This document shows positions 40,077 to 51,788 of a stretch of DNA of 64,000 nucleotides, piece after piece. Where the stretch lies: positions 62,440 to 126,439 of the forward strand of contig MEFD01000017.1 of the NCBI GenBank assembly GCA_001724995.1, written 5' to 3'. This DNA comes from Rubrivivax sp. SCN 71-131 (GTDB lineage Bacteria > Pseudomonadota > Gammaproteobacteria > Burkholderiales > Burkholderiaceae_C). Both the position numbers and the translations under genes were made by a program. The notes under the pieces were generated by a model. The model searched no databases. It saw only the letters and a program-made list of their open reading frames with translations, and was not told the DNA's origin. How positions within the stretch are numbered: position 1 is the first letter of the stretch; every line of letters starts with the position of its first letter.

Positions 40077-40163
40077 CGCCGTCCGGGCAGGTCGATATGC
40101 TTCGTGACTCGCCGCGCCCCGACCCGGCGGCGAGCCCGTCCCTTTCAGGAGCCTGCCTGTCCC

Positions 40164-41000
40164 ATGCCATCCGTCGGTGATTCCTCGGTGCTGTTGTGGG
40201 TCGCGTCGGCGTGCATCGCGCTGCTGGGCGCGCGCACCTTCTTCGAGTACCTGCGGCGCGTTCGCTTCGAAGGGCCGCTGCGCATGTGGCGCGAGCTGCT
40301 GCTGGGCTCCCTCGCCCTGACCGCGGCGCTGTGGAGCGCGATGGTGATCGACATCGGCGCGCAAGGCCTCGTCTTCGCCGTCGGCTACCACCCGGGGAAG
40401 GTCTTCGGCACCTTCCTCCTGGGTACGGCAGCGATGGCGGGCGTCGTCACCCTGGCCACGCTGCGCCCGGTCTGGTGGCATCGGCTGGTGGCTGCGATGA
40501 TCGCGGCCTTGGTGGCCTTGGTGGTGCAGGTGGGCGTGATCTGGTCGGTGGGGGCCGAACCCGGCTTGACCTGGCGCGCCGAGTCCCTCGTCTTCGCGCT
40601 GCTGCTGCACGGGGTGGGCATGGCCTTCGCCGGCCACCTGGTGACCAGCGCGCGGCGCGGCTCGCATGCCGACCGGCCTTCGCGCCGCCTGCTGGCGGCG
40701 CTGGTCCTTGGCGCCTGCGCCGTGGCGGCTCAGGAACTGGCGATCGCCTCCTCGGGACTCGATCACCAGGTCGTCTCTGCGCATGCGCGCTTCCTGCCCG
40801 AGGTCATTGTCACGCTGGTCGCCGGTGCCGGTGTGCCGGTGGCCCTGGTGCTGATGCTCGTCGACCAGCGCACGCAGCAGCACAGCCGGGCCTCCGTGCG
40901 CGCGCGACGCCTGCGCGTGCGTGCCGAAGGCGCAAGCGAGCCCGGGATCACCGAGAGCCTCTTCGTCGAGGCCGAGAGCAAGAGCCCGCCGGCGCATTGA
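40164..41000 (+). CDS. multi-pass membrane protein with distant MHYT-like pattern
   Basis: 278 residues from ATG 40164; AGGAG lies 11-12 bases upstream. About seven membrane helices, for example '[20 protein letters not shown]', '[20 protein letters not shown]' and '[15 protein letters not shown]'. Spacing of paired helices resembles the MHYT sensor domain, but the expected WSMHY-type motif reads '[12 protein letters not shown]', without the metal-binding His. The C-terminal tail '[20 protein letters not shown]' is cytoplasmic. No output domain is attached. The family call is tentative; 'integral membrane protein of unknown function' is the safe description. Confidence 0.6.
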   Translation: MPSVGDSSVLLWVASACIALLGARTFFEYLRRVRFEGPLRMWRELLLGSLALTAALWSAMVIDIGAQGLVFAVGYHPGKVFGTFLLGTAAMAGVVTLATLRPVWWHRLVAAMIAALVALVVQVGVIWSVGAEPGLTWRAESLVFALLLHGVGMAFAGHLVTSARRGSHADRPSRRLLAALVLGACAVAAQELAIASSGLDHQVVSAHARFLPEVIVTLVAGAGVPVALVLMLVDQRTQQHSRASVRARRLRVRAEGASEPGITESLFVEAESKSPPAH

Positions 41001-41043
41001 CCCGCCCGCAGGCGGGCCGGCGGCGCTGGCGGACAATCCGCCG

Positions 41044-42159
41044 ATGACTGCTGCGCCGACCGCCTCGAAGACCGCGCCGATCCCTGCCCCGATCCCCGCC
41101 GCGCGGCCCGCGGCGCCCCTGCCCTACGCGCGTGCCACGGCGCTGCCGGCGCTGCTGCGTTCGCGCATCGTCATCCTCGATGGCGCGATGGGCACGATGA
41201 TCCAGCAGCACAAGCTGGCCGAAGCCGATTTCCGCGGGGCGCGCTTCGCCGCGCACCCGAAGGACCTCGGCGGCAACAACGACCTGCTGGTGCTGACGCG
41301 GCCCGATCTCGTCGCCGCGATCCACGAGGACTACCTGAAGGCCGGCGCCGACCTCATCGAGACCAACACCTTCGGCGCCACCTCCATCGCGCAGGAGGAC
41401 TACGGCCTGGCGCACCTGGCGCGCGAGATGAACGAGGCCGCCGCGCGCATCGCACGCGCGGCCGCGGACCGCCACTCGACGCCGGACAAGCCGCGCTTCG
41501 TCGCCGGGGCGCTCGGCCCCACGCCGCGCACGGCCAGCATCAGTCCCGACGTCAATGACCCCGGCGCGCGCAACGTCTCCTTCGACCAGCTGCGCGACGC
41601 CTACCGCGAGCAGGCGCAAGGGCTGATGGACGGCGGCTGCGACCTCTTCCTCGTCGAGACCATCTTCGACACGCTCAACGCCAAGGCGGCGATCTTCGCG
41701 CTCGACGAGTTGATGGAGGAGCGCGGGCAGCGCCTGCCGGTGATCATCTCCGGCACCGTGACCGATGCTTCCGGGCGCATCCTCTCGGGGCAGACGGTCG
41801 AGGCCTTCTGGCACAGCGTGCGCCACGCCAGGCCGCTGGCGATCGGCCTGAACTGCGCGCTCGGCGCGGCGCTGATGCGCCCCTACATCGAGGAACTGGG
41901 ACGCGTGGCCGGCGACACCTTCGTCAGCTGCTATCCCAACGCGGGCCTGCCCAATCCGATGAGCGAGACCGGCTTCGACGAGACGCCATCGGTCACCGGC
42001 GCGCTGATGGAGGAATTCGCCAAGGCCGGCTTCCTCAACCTCGCCGGGGGCTGCTGCGGCACCACGCCCGCGCACATCGCCGAGATCGCGCGCCGCGTCT
42101 CGCCGTACCGCCCACGCAGCCTGCGCGATCCGCTGTTCACGGCGCTGCAGCCGGCCTGA
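41044..42159 (+). CDS. metH: methionine synthase, N-terminal homocysteine-methyltransferase half
   Basis: 371 residues from ATG 41044. After a Pro/Ala-rich leader, the Hcy-binding TIM barrel shows '[20 protein letters not shown]', '[20 protein letters not shown]' and zinc ligands in 'IGLNCALGA' and '[13 protein letters not shown]'. It ends '[10 protein letters not shown]', which is where the linker to the pterin domain starts in full MetH. In many Burkholderiales MetH is split into this half and a large pterin/B12/activation half encoded next door. Here no second half follows; a toxin-antitoxin pair is next. The partner must be elsewhere for activity. Confidence 0.88.
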   Translation: MTAAPTASKTAPIPAPIPAARPAAPLPYARATALPALLRSRIVILDGAMGTMIQQHKLAEADFRGARFAAHPKDLGGNNDLLVLTRPDLVAAIHEDYLKAGADLIETNTFGATSIAQEDYGLAHLAREMNEAAARIARAAADRHSTPDKPRFVAGALGPTPRTASISPDVNDPGARNVSFDQLRDAYREQAQGLMDGGCDLFLVETIFDTLNAKAAIFALDELMEERGQRLPVIISGTVTDASGRILSGQTVEAFWHSVRHARPLAIGLNCALGAALMRPYIEELGRVAGDTFVSCYPNAGLPNPMSETGFDETPSVTGALMEEFAKAGFLNLAGGCCGTTPAHIAEIARRVSPYRPRSLRDPLFTALQPA

Positions 42160-42194
42160 GCGGCTCTGCGGCGCAGCGCCGCAGCGCATGTGCG

Positions 42195-42494
42195 CTACCA
42201 GTGCGGGGGAAGCTTGCGCGAGGTGTGGAAGACGCGGAGGATTTCGATCTGCCTTGCGCGGATGCGATAGGGCACGAGGTAGCGCGTCTTCAGGACGACC
42301 AGTTCGCGGATCCCTGGAACGCGGCCCGGGCGACCGAGGGCCGGCTGTTCGGCCATCTGGGCAACAGCGTCGAGAACGCGCTGAACGACTCGCTGCGCGG
42401 CCATCGGGCTCTCCTCGGCGATGTAACTCGCCTCCCTGTCAAGGTTGTGCAACGCCTTGCGCAGCCAGCGCACGCGCAGCGGCTCAGGGTGCAT
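42195..42494 (-). CDS. RelE/ParE-family toxin
   Basis: 99 residues. The ParE/RelE fold is indicated by 'VRWLRKALHNLDREASYIAE', 'ALGRPGRVPGIRELVVLKTR' and the C-terminal 'YRIRARQIEILRVFHTSRK'. 'ILRVFHTSR' is the typical terminal strand. Members inhibit gyrase (ParE) or cleave mRNA on the ribosome (RelE); the sequence looks more ParE-like. The start overlaps the antitoxin gene by 11 bases. Just 35 bases separate its stop from the convergent metH-half gene. Confidence 0.88.
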   Translation of the reverse strand: MHPEPLRVRWLRKALHNLDREASYIAEESPMAAQRVVQRVLDAVAQMAEQPALGRPGRVPGIRELVVLKTRYLVPYRIRARQIEILRVFHTSRKLPPHW

Positions 42495-42726
42495 CCACCT
42501 TCCACTTGGCCGCGAGCGCCTTCACGTCCTCGTCGCCGGCAAAGTCGCCTGCGTCAGCCTCTTCGATTGCCGCTTGGAGCTCGGCGATCTGCCATTCGCT
42601 GTTCTCGACGAAGCTGCGGATGGCCTCGCTCACCAGATGCGACTTGCTGCGCTGCGTCGATTCGGCCAGCCGATCGAGACGGCTCTTGACCTCTTCGTCG
42701 AGCCGGATGGTCAGGGTGGAGGTCAT
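42484..42726 (-). CDS. ribbon-helix-helix antitoxin (ParD/CopG-like)
   Basis: 80 residues from ATG 42726 (an in-frame ATG five codons earlier is possible). The N-terminus 'TSTLTIRLDEEVKSRLDRLA' is a clear ribbon-helix-helix DNA-binding domain, followed by 'QRSKSHLVSEAIRSFVE'. The acidic C-terminal region should wrap the toxin. It precedes and overlaps the toxin gene, the usual antitoxin-first order, and should autorepress the pair. Confidence 0.87.
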   Translation of the reverse strand: MTSTLTIRLDEEVKSRLDRLAESTQRSKSHLVSEAIRSFVENSEWQIAELQAAIEEADAGDFAGDEDVKALAAKWKVDAP

Positions 42727-42783
42727 CGGAGATGCGCGCATGGGCGCAATGTACGCGCTCTCATGCACGGGTCGCGGCAAAGT

Positions 42784-44702
<1,919 letters not shown>

Positions 44703-46763
44703 CTACTTGGACAAGACCTTGTGCACGGTGTCGGCCACGTTCTTCGCCGTGAAGCCGAAATGCTCGAACAGCGCGGGCGCGGGGGCGCTCTCGCCGTAGC
44801 GGTCGATGCCGACCACCGCGGCGCAGCCGTACTTCCACCAGAAATCGGTGACGCCGGCCTCCACCGCCACGCGCGGCAGCCCGGGCGGCAGCACCGCCTT
44901 CTTGTACTTGACATCCTGGCGGTCGAAGACGGTGGTGCTGGGCATGCTCACGACGCGCACCGCGATGCCGCGGCGCGCGAGCTCGGCCTGCGCGTGCAGC
45001 GCAAGCGCCACCTCGGAGCCGGTGGCGATGATCACCGCCTGCGCCTTCTTTCCCAGGCCGACCTCGCCGGGCTCGGAAAGCACGTAGGCTCCCTTGGCGA
45101 TCTCGTCCAGGCCCGCCTTGGGCGCGTAGGGCAGGTTCTGGCGCGACAGCAGCAGCGCGCTGGGCCGGTGCGTGTTGCCCAGCGCAATCGCCCAGGCGAT
45201 CGCCGTCTCGGCGCTGTCGGCCGGGCGCCAGACGTCCAGGCCCGGGATCATGCGCAGCGAGGCCGCGTGCTCCACGCTCTGGTGCGTGGGCCCGTCCTCG
45301 CCCAGGCCGATCGAGTCGTGGGTGAAGACGTGGACGATGCGCCGCTTCATCAGCGCGGCCATGCGGATGGCGTTGCGGGCGTAGTCGCTGAAGGTCAGGA
45401 AGGTGCCGCCGTAGGGGATGTAGCCGCCGTGCAGCGCCAGGCCGATCATGATCGCCGCCATGCCGAACTCGCGCACGCCGTAGTTGATGTGGCGGCCGCC
45501 GTTGGGCCGGCCCTCGGCATCGAAACGCAGGGCCGGGGTGGCGCTGGTGTTCGTCAGGTTGGAGCCGGTCAGGTCGGCGGAGCCGCCGAGCAGCTCGGGC
45601 ATGGCCTTCGTGAAGACCTCGAGCGCGACCTGGCTGGCCTTGCGCGTGGCCAGCGTCTCGGCCTTGGCATGCGCGGCGACGACGGCGTCGACCGCGGTCT
45701 GCGCGAAGCCCGCGGGCAGTTCGCCCTTCATGCGGCGCTGCAGCTCGGCGGCAAGCTCGGGGTGCGCGCCCGCGTAGGCGCATAGGCGCGCGCTCCATTC
45801 GCCGCGGCGCGCGGCGCCCTGCGCCCGCGCGTCCCAGGCGGCGCGGATGGCCTCGGGGATCACGAAGGGCGGCTCGCTCCAGCCGAGGGCCTCGCGCGTG
45901 AGGCGGATCTCCTCGGCGCCCAGCGGCTCGCCGTGCGCCTTGGCGGTGCCGGCGCGGTGCGGCGAGCCCTTGCCGATGGTCGTGCGACAGCGGATCAGCG
46001 TGGGCTTCATCGCCGAGGTGCGTGCCCGCGCGATCGCGGCATCGAGCGCGTCGACATCGTGGCCGTCGACCGCGCCGATGACCTCCCAGCCGTAGGCCTC
46101 GAAGCGCTTGCCGACGTCGTCGACGTACCAGGGCGAGACCTCGCCGTCGATGCTGATGCCGTTGTCGTCGTAGAGCGCGACCAGCTTGTTCAGCTTCCAC
46201 GCGCCGGCCAGCGCGCAGGCCTCGTGGCTCACGCCCTCCATCAGGCAGCCGTCGCCGAGGAAGACGTAGGTGTGGTGGTCGACGATGGCGTGGCCGGGCC
46301 GGTTGAACTCGTGCGCGAGCAGCTTCTCGGCCAGCGCCATGCCGACCGCGTTGGCCAGTCCCTGCCCGAGCGGGCCGGTGGTCGTCTCCACGCCCGGCGC
46401 GATGTCCACCTCCGGGTGGCCCGGCGTCTTGCTGTGCAGCTGGCGGAAGGCGCGCAGCTCCTGCATCGGCAGCTCGTAGCCCGTCAGGTGCAGCAGCGCG
46501 TAGATGAGCATCGACGCGTGGCCGTTGCTGAGCACGAAGCGGTCGCGGTCGGCCCAGTGCGGGTCGGCCGGGTCGTGGCGCAGGTGGCGGCTCCACAGCG
46601 CCACCGCCATCTCGGCCATGCCCATCGGCGCGCCCGGGTGGCCGGAGTTCGCCTGCTGGACCGCGTCCATCGCCAGCGCGCGGATCGCGTTGGCCATCCC
46701 GGCCGGGGTGGCGGACGCCGCGGTCGCGGGCAGCGCAGGGTCGTCGGACAAGATGGAGGACAT
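44703..46763 (-). CDS. tkt: transketolase
   Basis: 686 residues. Typical signatures: '[19 protein letters not shown]' near the N-terminus, the thiamine-diphosphate motif beginning '[18 protein letters not shown]', and '[19 protein letters not shown]' in the pyrimidine domain. It moves two-carbon units in the pentose phosphate and, in autotrophs, Calvin cycles. First gene of the tkt-gapA-purC unit and divergent from speD with 101 bases between. No Calvin-cycle genes are present nearby. Confidence 0.97.
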   Translation of the reverse strand: MSSILSDDPALPATAASATPAGMANAIRALAMDAVQQANSGHPGAPMGMAEMAVALWSRHLRHDPADPHWADRDRFVLSNGHASMLIYALLHLTGYELPMQELRAFRQLHSKTPGHPEVDIAPGVETTTGPLGQGLANAVGMALAEKLLAHEFNRPGHAIVDHHTYVFLGDGCLMEGVSHEACALAGAWKLNKLVALYDDNGISIDGEVSPWYVDDVGKRFEAYGWEVIGAVDGHDVDALDAAIARARTSAMKPTLIRCRTTIGKGSPHRAGTAKAHGEPLGAEEIRLTREALGWSEPPFVIPEAIRAAWDARAQGAARRGEWSARLCAYAGAHPELAAELQRRMKGELPAGFAQTAVDAVVAAHAKAETLATRKASQVALEVFTKAMPELLGGSADLTGSNLTNTSATPALRFDAEGRPNGGRHINYGVREFGMAAIMIGLALHGGYIPYGGTFLTFSDYARNAIRMAALMKRRIVHVFTHDSIGLGEDGPTHQSVEHAASLRMIPGLDVWRPADSAETAIAWAIALGNTHRPSALLLSRQNLPYAPKAGLDEIAKGAYVLSEPGEVGLGKKAQAVIIATGSEVALALHAQAELARRGIAVRVVSMPSTTVFDRQDVKYKKAVLPPGLPRVAVEAGVTDFWWKYGCAAVVGIDRYGESAPAPALFEHFGFTAKNVADTVHKVLSK

Positions 46764-46864
46764 GCGGGAAGGAGCGCTCGGGGCGCCATCTGACCTTGGG
46801 GGAACCCCGGATTGTAGGAGGCCACGTCGCGGCGGAGGTGACCGCCCTTCGTATCATCGGCGCC

Positions 46865-47251
46865 ATGCAGGGCTTGCACCTGACGGCCGACCTTCACGAC
46901 TGCGCGCCCGAAGCCGCGCGCGCGGCGCCGCTCTTCCTCGATCCGGCCGCGCTGCGCACGCACTGCCTGCAGGCGGTGCGGGCCGCCGGTCTCGAGGCGG
47001 TGGGCGAATGCTTCCACCGCTTCGAGGGCGGCGGTGGCGTCACCGGCGTCGTGCTGCTGGCCGAATCGCACCTGGCGGTGCACACCTGGCCCGAGCTGCG
47101 CGCGGTGACGCTGGACGTCTACGTCTGCAACTTCGGCGCCGACAACAGCGCGCGCGCCGAGGCGCTGCTGGCGCAACTGGAGGCGGCCTTTGCGCCGGCT
47201 CGCGCCCTGCGCCACCGCCTGCAGCGCGGGTCCTCGTCGCGCCTGGGCTGA
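46865..47251 (+). CDS. speD: S-adenosylmethionine decarboxylase proenzyme
   Basis: 128 residues from ATG 46865, class 1B length. Cleavage at Glu67-Ser68 in '[16 protein letters not shown]' would convert Ser68 to the pyruvoyl cofactor. H73 and C88 have the same spacing from it as the catalytic His/Cys in the Thermotoga enzyme. The product, decarboxylated SAM, is the aminopropyl donor for spermidine synthesis. A spermidine-synthase-like gene lies 2.7 kb away on the opposite strand in the SPFH/DUF350 cluster. Confidence 0.94.
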   Translation: MQGLHLTADLHDCAPEAARAAPLFLDPAALRTHCLQAVRAAGLEAVGECFHRFEGGGGVTGVVLLAESHLAVHTWPELRAVTLDVYVCNFGADNSARAEALLAQLEAAFAPARALRHRLQRGSSSRLG

Positions 47252-47306
47252 GCGCGAGCGCGAGGCAGCGAGCGCCTGTGCGTCGCCGCGCCTGCGCGCC
47301 GTGCCG

Positions 47307-48287
47307 TCAGCCCGCGAGCGGCTTCGTCGGCGCGTCGATGCGCGCCAGCACCTCGGGCGTGAGCCGCTCCAGCACGGCCAGGGCGCCCAGGTTCTGCTGC
47401 AGCTGCTCGCTGCGGGAGGCGCCGGTGATGACGGTGCTGACGTTCGGGTTCTTCGCCGCCCAGGCGATCGCCAGCTGCGCCAGCGTGCACCCCAGCTCCG
47501 CGGCGATGGGCGCCAGCGAGGCGACGGCGGCGTTCTTCGCCGGATCGACGAGCTCGTCGCGCAGCGAGGCGTAGCTGGCGACCGTGCCGCGGCTGCCCGC
47601 GGGCACGCCATCCTTGTACTTGCCGCTGAGCAGGCCGCCGGCCAGCGGGCTCCAGGTCGTCAGGCCCAGGCCGATGTCTTCGTACAGGCGCGCGTACTCC
47701 TGCTCGACGCGGCGGCGGTGCAGCAGGTGGTACTGCGGCTGCTCCATCACCGGCTTGTGCAGGTGGTGGCGCTCGGCGATCTCCCAGGCGGCGCGGATGT
47801 CGGCCGCCGCCCATTCGCTCGTGCCCCAGTAGAGCGCCTTGCCCTGGGTGATCATGTCGCTCATGGCGCGCACCGTCTCCTCGATCGGCGTCTGCGGGTC
47901 CGGTCGGTGGCAGTAGACGAGGTCGATGTGCTCGAGGCCGAAGCGGCGCAGGCTGCCGTCGATGGCCTGCATCAGGTACTTGCGGTTGAGCGTGTTGCGG
48001 CGGTTCACGCCATGGCCCTCGCGATCCAGGCCCCAGAAGAACTTGGTCGAGACGAGGTAGTTCAGCCGCGGCCAGCCGAGCTGCTTCAGCGCCCGGCCCA
48101 TGATCAGCTCGCTCTGCCCGAGCGCGTAGGCCTCGGCGTTGTCGAAGAAGTTGATGCCGGCGTCATACGCCGCGGCCAGCATCTCCGCGGCGGCCTTGCC
48201 GTCGATCTGGTTGGCGTAGGTGACCCACGAGCCCAGGGACAGCGCGCTGACGCGCACGCCGGCACGGCCAAGGCGACGGTATTGCAT
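47307..48287 (-). CDS. aldo/keto reductase, potassium-channel beta-subunit type
   Basis: 326 residues from ATG 48287. The NADPH-dependent AKR fold shows '[20 protein letters not shown]', the catalytic Asp/Tyr in '[19 protein letters not shown]', Lys in '[11 protein letters not shown]' and His in '[14 protein letters not shown]'. The sequence is closest to the KCNAB/YghZ group. Substrate is probably an aldehyde. It lies just downstream of the FAD oxidase gene on the same strand (77 bases), and could reduce aldehydes formed by polyamine oxidation; that link is inference. Confidence 0.92.
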   Translation of the reverse strand: MQYRRLGRAGVRVSALSLGSWVTYANQIDGKAAAEMLAAAYDAGINFFDNAEAYALGQSELIMGRALKQLGWPRLNYLVSTKFFWGLDREGHGVNRRNTLNRKYLMQAIDGSLRRFGLEHIDLVYCHRPDPQTPIEETVRAMSDMITQGKALYWGTSEWAAADIRAAWEIAERHHLHKPVMEQPQYHLLHRRRVEQEYARLYEDIGLGLTTWSPLAGGLLSGKYKDGVPAGSRGTVASYASLRDELVDPAKNAAVASLAPIAAELGCTLAQLAIAWAAKNPNVSTVITGASRSEQLQQNLGALAVLERLTPEVLARIDAPTKPLAG

Positions 48288-48364
48288 GGGAAGGACTCTC
48301 TCCACGAGGACGGGGACGCCCGCAAGCGTAGCGGCTTCGCAGCGGCTGCGGGCGCGATCGGCCA

Positions 48365-49987
48365 TCAGGCGCAGCGGCAGGGTGCGGCGGCGGCCTCGCA
48401 GCCGGCGATGAAGGCTTCCTCGAAGATCGAGTAGCCGGCCAGATCCGAATGCGCGAAGCGCACGCGGCCGCTGCCGCCGCGCAGTGCGGCGCGCGCGGCA
48501 GCGCTTGCCTGGCGCCCGGGCCGCGGGATCGCCATCGCATGACCCCAGCGCTGCAGGTCGATGCGCTGCATGCGCTGGCGCAGGTCGGGGTGCAGCGGCG
48601 CGAGCTCGGACAGCACGCGCTCGGCCCAGGGCGCCCAGGCCGGCGCCAGCAGCTCCGGCCGCGCGCGCGCCGGCAGCGCGGCATAGGCGGTGAGCACCGT
48701 GGCGCCGGTCACCGGGCGCAGGCTCTGGTGCATGGCGTCGACGTAGCCGAGCATGGCGCCGCCGTAGCGCACGTTGTCCCAGGCCGGCGGCACCCCCGGG
48801 CGTGCGCGCAGCGGCCCCTCGAGCTGCAGGTTGGCGACCAGCCAGGGCGCATAGGCGGTGGCGGCCGCGGCCTGCAGCAGCGCCTGCGGCGGCGCGTCGA
48901 GCACGCGCGCGGCGACGAAAAGCGGCAGCGCGATGACCACGGTGCCGGCGCTCCAGGTTTCCAGCGTCCGGCCGTGGCGTGCGAGCACCTGCACGCCGTG
49001 GCGCTGCTCCCGCACGCGCAGCACGACGCGGCCGCCGTGCACGCGCCCCGACAGCGGCTGCGCCAGCCGGCGCACCAGCCAGGCATTGCCCTCGGGCCAG
49101 GTGAAGACGGGCTGCGGCGGGTCCTGCGCGTCACCGGGCGCGTGAAAGCCGTGGCGGCTGCCGAAGTAGTGCAGCCCGGCCCAGGCCGAGACCTCGTCGG
49201 GGCCGGCGCCGTAGTCGTCGCGGCAGGCGTAGTCGAGGGCCCAGCGCAGACGCGCGTCGGACAGGCCCTGGCCGTCGAGCCAGGCGGCAAAGCTCTGACG
49301 GTCGAGCGCGTCGTGGGCGGCGCTCCAGGGCACGCGGTGGCTGGGGATGGCAAAGTGCGGGGCGGCGGCCACGGCGCGCGCGAAGCGACGGTACTGCGCC
49401 ATCGTCGCCGAGCCCGGATCGGCCGGCGGCAGCAGGCCCTCGTGCCAGGCGCCCTCGAACCACAGCCGCTCCTGCGGCGCGTGGCAGAGGTGGCGTTCAT
49501 CGGCCACGGTGCCGCGGGCGTCGTGGCGCAGCAGGCCGATCTCGTGCAGCCACTCGACGACCTCGTGCGCGGGCGCCTGCGGCTGCGGCAGGTAGTGCGC
49601 CCCGCGCGGGCAGGCCATGCCGGCCATGGCGTGGCCGCGGCTGTTGCCGCCGGGATCGTCCTCGAGCTCGAGCAGGTGCACGTCGTCGACTCCGGCGCGC
49701 GCGAAGCCGCGCGCCGCGGCCAGGCCGGCGATGCCGCCGCCCAGCACCAGCACGCTCGCGCGCCGCGGCGTGGCCTGCGCGGCCTGGCCTGCCTGGTCTT
49801 CCTCGGGCGGGCGCGACTGGCGCAAGGCGTGTCCGCGCTCGTGCGCGGCGCCGATCCAGCCGCCCTGCGGCAGCGGCGCAGGCGCCGGCGCGCACGCTGC
49901 CAGCGGCCACGCCGCGGCCGCCTGCACGAGCCGGCGCCGGTGCAGGCCGCGGCGCGCCGCCGGCGCTACGGATGCACCTTGCCCCAT
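48365..49987 (-). CDS. exported FAD-dependent amine-oxidase-like lipoprotein
   Basis: 540 residues from ATG 49987. The N-terminus '[19 protein letters not shown]' has a twin-arginine-like signal and a lipobox with Cys32, so the protein is probably a Tat-exported lipoprotein. The Rossmann motif '[20 protein letters not shown]' begins near residue 78 and '[12 protein letters not shown]' fits NAD(P)-binding_8/amine oxidase flavoproteins. The C-terminus '[20 protein letters not shown]' is the second FAD-binding region. The start overlaps the spermidine-synthase-like gene by 22 bases. A periplasmic polyamine oxidase is an attractive but unproven role. Confidence 0.8.
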   Translation of the reverse strand: MGQGASVAPAARRGLHRRRLVQAAAAWPLAACAPAPAPLPQGGWIGAAHERGHALRQSRPPEEDQAGQAAQATPRRASVLVLGGGIAGLAAARGFARAGVDDVHLLELEDDPGGNSRGHAMAGMACPRGAHYLPQPQAPAHEVVEWLHEIGLLRHDARGTVADERHLCHAPQERLWFEGAWHEGLLPPADPGSATMAQYRRFARAVAAAPHFAIPSHRVPWSAAHDALDRQSFAAWLDGQGLSDARLRWALDYACRDDYGAGPDEVSAWAGLHYFGSRHGFHAPGDAQDPPQPVFTWPEGNAWLVRRLAQPLSGRVHGGRVVLRVREQRHGVQVLARHGRTLETWSAGTVVIALPLFVAARVLDAPPQALLQAAAATAYAPWLVANLQLEGPLRARPGVPPAWDNVRYGGAMLGYVDAMHQSLRPVTGATVLTAYAALPARARPELLAPAWAPWAERVLSELAPLHPDLRQRMQRIDLQRWGHAMAIPRPGRQASAAARAALRGGSGRVRFAHSDLAGYSIFEEAFIAGCEAAAAPCRCA

Positions 49988-51528
49988 TCCTCTTCGAAGG
50001 TGTACACGAGCGACTGCTCCGACAGCCGGTTGGGCGGCATCGCCACGCGCGCCATGTCCGGCGGGAACTGCAGCAGCGCCGGCAACCCCTCGACGGTGAG
50101 AAAGCGCAGGCCCGGCGGCAAGGCCTGCGGCAGGCGGTAGGGGCGATGGCCGGCGATGACGAAGCCCCACTCGCCAAAGCTCGGCACGTGCGCGTGGTAG
50201 GGCGCGGTGTCCAGCCCGACTGCCTCGAGCGTGGCCACGACGCTCCAGAAGCTGCGCCGCGCCAGCAGCGGCGAGGTGGTCTGCACGGCGATGAAGCCGC
50301 CGGCCGCGAGGTGGCGGTCGACGAGCGCGTAGAAGCTCGTCGTGTAGAGCTTGCCGAGCGCGAAGTTGCTGGGGTCGGGGAAGTCGATGATGACGAGGTC
50401 GAAGAACGCGTCGCTGCGCTCCAGCCAGCCGAAGGCGTCGTCGTTGACGATGCGCAGCCTGGGGCTGGCAAGCGCCCCGGCGTTGAGCGCCGTCAGCATG
50501 GGTTCGGTCGCGAACAGGCGCGTCATGCGCGGATCCAGCTCGACCAGCGTCACCTGTTCCACGCCGGGATGACGCAGGACCTCGCGCACCGCCATGCCGT
50601 CGCCGCCACCCAGCACGAGCACGCGCCGCGGCGCACCGTGCGCGGCCAGCGCCGGGTGCACCAGCGCCTCGTGGTAGCGGTACTCGTCGCGCGAGTCGAA
50701 CTGCAGGTTGCCGTTGAGGTACAGACGCAAGCCGCCGTGGCCGCGGGTGACGACGATGCGCTGGTAGTCGCTGCTCTGGCGCAGCACGATGGGCTCGCCG
50801 TAGAAGCGGTCCTCGGCCCAGGTGGTGAGCCGCGCGCCACCGGCCATGGCGGCGCCCAGCACGGCCACCACCGTCGCGCAGGCCAGCGCGTGCAGCCGCC
50901 AGTGGCGCAGCTCGCCGCGAAAGAGGAACAGCGCCCAGACGGCGACCGCGGCGTTGAGCAGCCCGAAGAAGACGCCGGTACGCACGAGACCCAGGTGCGG
51001 CACGAACAGCAGCGGAAAGGCCACGGCCACGACGAGGGCGCCCAGGTAGTCGAAGGTCAGCACTTGCGACACCAGGTCTTTGAGCGCGTAGCGCTCGGCG
51101 AAGCGGCGCTTGAGGATGCGCATCACCAGCGGGATCTCGAGGCCGACGAGCGCGCCGACGACGAGCACCAGTGCGTACAGCAGCACGCGAAACGACGCCA
51201 CCGCGCCCGCGGGCAGCAGGTTGTGGGCGACGAAGAGCAGCGCCGGCAACAGCCCGCCGATGAGGCCCACGAGCAGCTCGACGACGAGGAACTGCGCGAC
51301 CAGCTGGCGCACGACGAAGCGGCTGAGGTAGGAGCCCAGGCCCAGCGCGAACATGTAGCAGCCGATGACGGTGCTGAACTGCAGCACCGAGTCGCCGAGC
51401 AGGTAGCTCGCCAGCGCGCCCGCGGCGAGCTCATAGACGAGGCCGCAGGCGGCGATGACGAAGACCGACGCCAGCAGCGCCAGCTCCGCCGGGGCGACCG
51501 GCGACTCGCGGCGGCCCGGCGCCCTCAT
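49966..51528 (-). CDS. membrane-anchored spermidine-synthase-like aminopropyltransferase
   Basis: 520 residues. About seven membrane helices occupy residues 15-230 ('LLASVFVIAACGLVYELAAG', 'ASYLLGDSVLQFSTVIGCYM'). A cytosolic spermidine-synthase domain follows, with 'LYLNGNLQFDSRDEYRYHEA', the dcSAM-binding 'RRVLVLGGGDGMAVREVL' and 'DLVIIDFPDPSNFALGKLYT'. The catalytic Asp region is conserved. Fusion proteins of this type are widespread next to DUF350 and SPFH genes. The usual substrate is putrescine or another amine; membrane anchoring suggests lipid-linked or surface polyamine. Its start is 13 bases after the DUF350 stop. Confidence 0.9.
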   Translation of the reverse strand: MRAPGRRESPVAPAELALLASVFVIAACGLVYELAAGALASYLLGDSVLQFSTVIGCYMFALGLGSYLSRFVVRQLVAQFLVVELLVGLIGGLLPALLFVAHNLLPAGAVASFRVLLYALVLVVGALVGLEIPLVMRILKRRFAERYALKDLVSQVLTFDYLGALVVAVAFPLLFVPHLGLVRTGVFFGLLNAAVAVWALFLFRGELRHWRLHALACATVVAVLGAAMAGGARLTTWAEDRFYGEPIVLRQSSDYQRIVVTRGHGGLRLYLNGNLQFDSRDEYRYHEALVHPALAAHGAPRRVLVLGGGDGMAVREVLRHPGVEQVTLVELDPRMTRLFATEPMLTALNAGALASPRLRIVNDDAFGWLERSDAFFDLVIIDFPDPSNFALGKLYTTSFYALVDRHLAAGGFIAVQTTSPLLARRSFWSVVATLEAVGLDTAPYHAHVPSFGEWGFVIAGHRPYRLPQALPPGLRFLTVEGLPALLQFPPDMARVAMPPNRLSEQSLVYTFEEEWGKVHP

Positions 51529-51541
51529 GCCACGACCGCCT

Positions 51542-51766
51542 TCAGCCCTGCACCGCGGCCGAGATGATGAGGCCGATGGCGATGCACATCGCGCCCACGA
51601 CGATGGCCAGCGCCACGTTCTTGTGCTCGACGATCTCGCCCCACAGGTCGTAGGGCGTCAGCTTGTCGATGATGACGAAGCACAGCCAGAAGACGCCCAC
51701 GCCGATCAGCGCGTAGATCATGGAGCCGAAGAACGCCCCCGGCCTGAGCCATTCGATTCCCATCAT
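51542..51766 (-). CDS. DUF350 membrane protein
   Basis: 74 residues from ATG 51766, preceded by AGGAGG six bases upstream; ATG 51763 directly follows as a second possible start. Two membrane helices ('MIYALIGVGVFWLCFVIID' and 'VALAIVVGAMCIAIGLIISA') flank 'YDLWGEIVEHKN', the DUF350 signature. Full DUF350 proteins often have two copies (four helices); this one has a single unit. Function unknown, associated with polyamine and membrane-stress gene clusters such as yjfL. Confidence 0.88.
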   Translation of the reverse strand: MMGIEWLRPGAFFGSMIYALIGVGVFWLCFVIIDKLTPYDLWGEIVEHKNVALAIVVGAMCIAIGLIISAAVQG

Positions 51767-51788
51767 GCAGGACCTCCTGTCGTGAACG

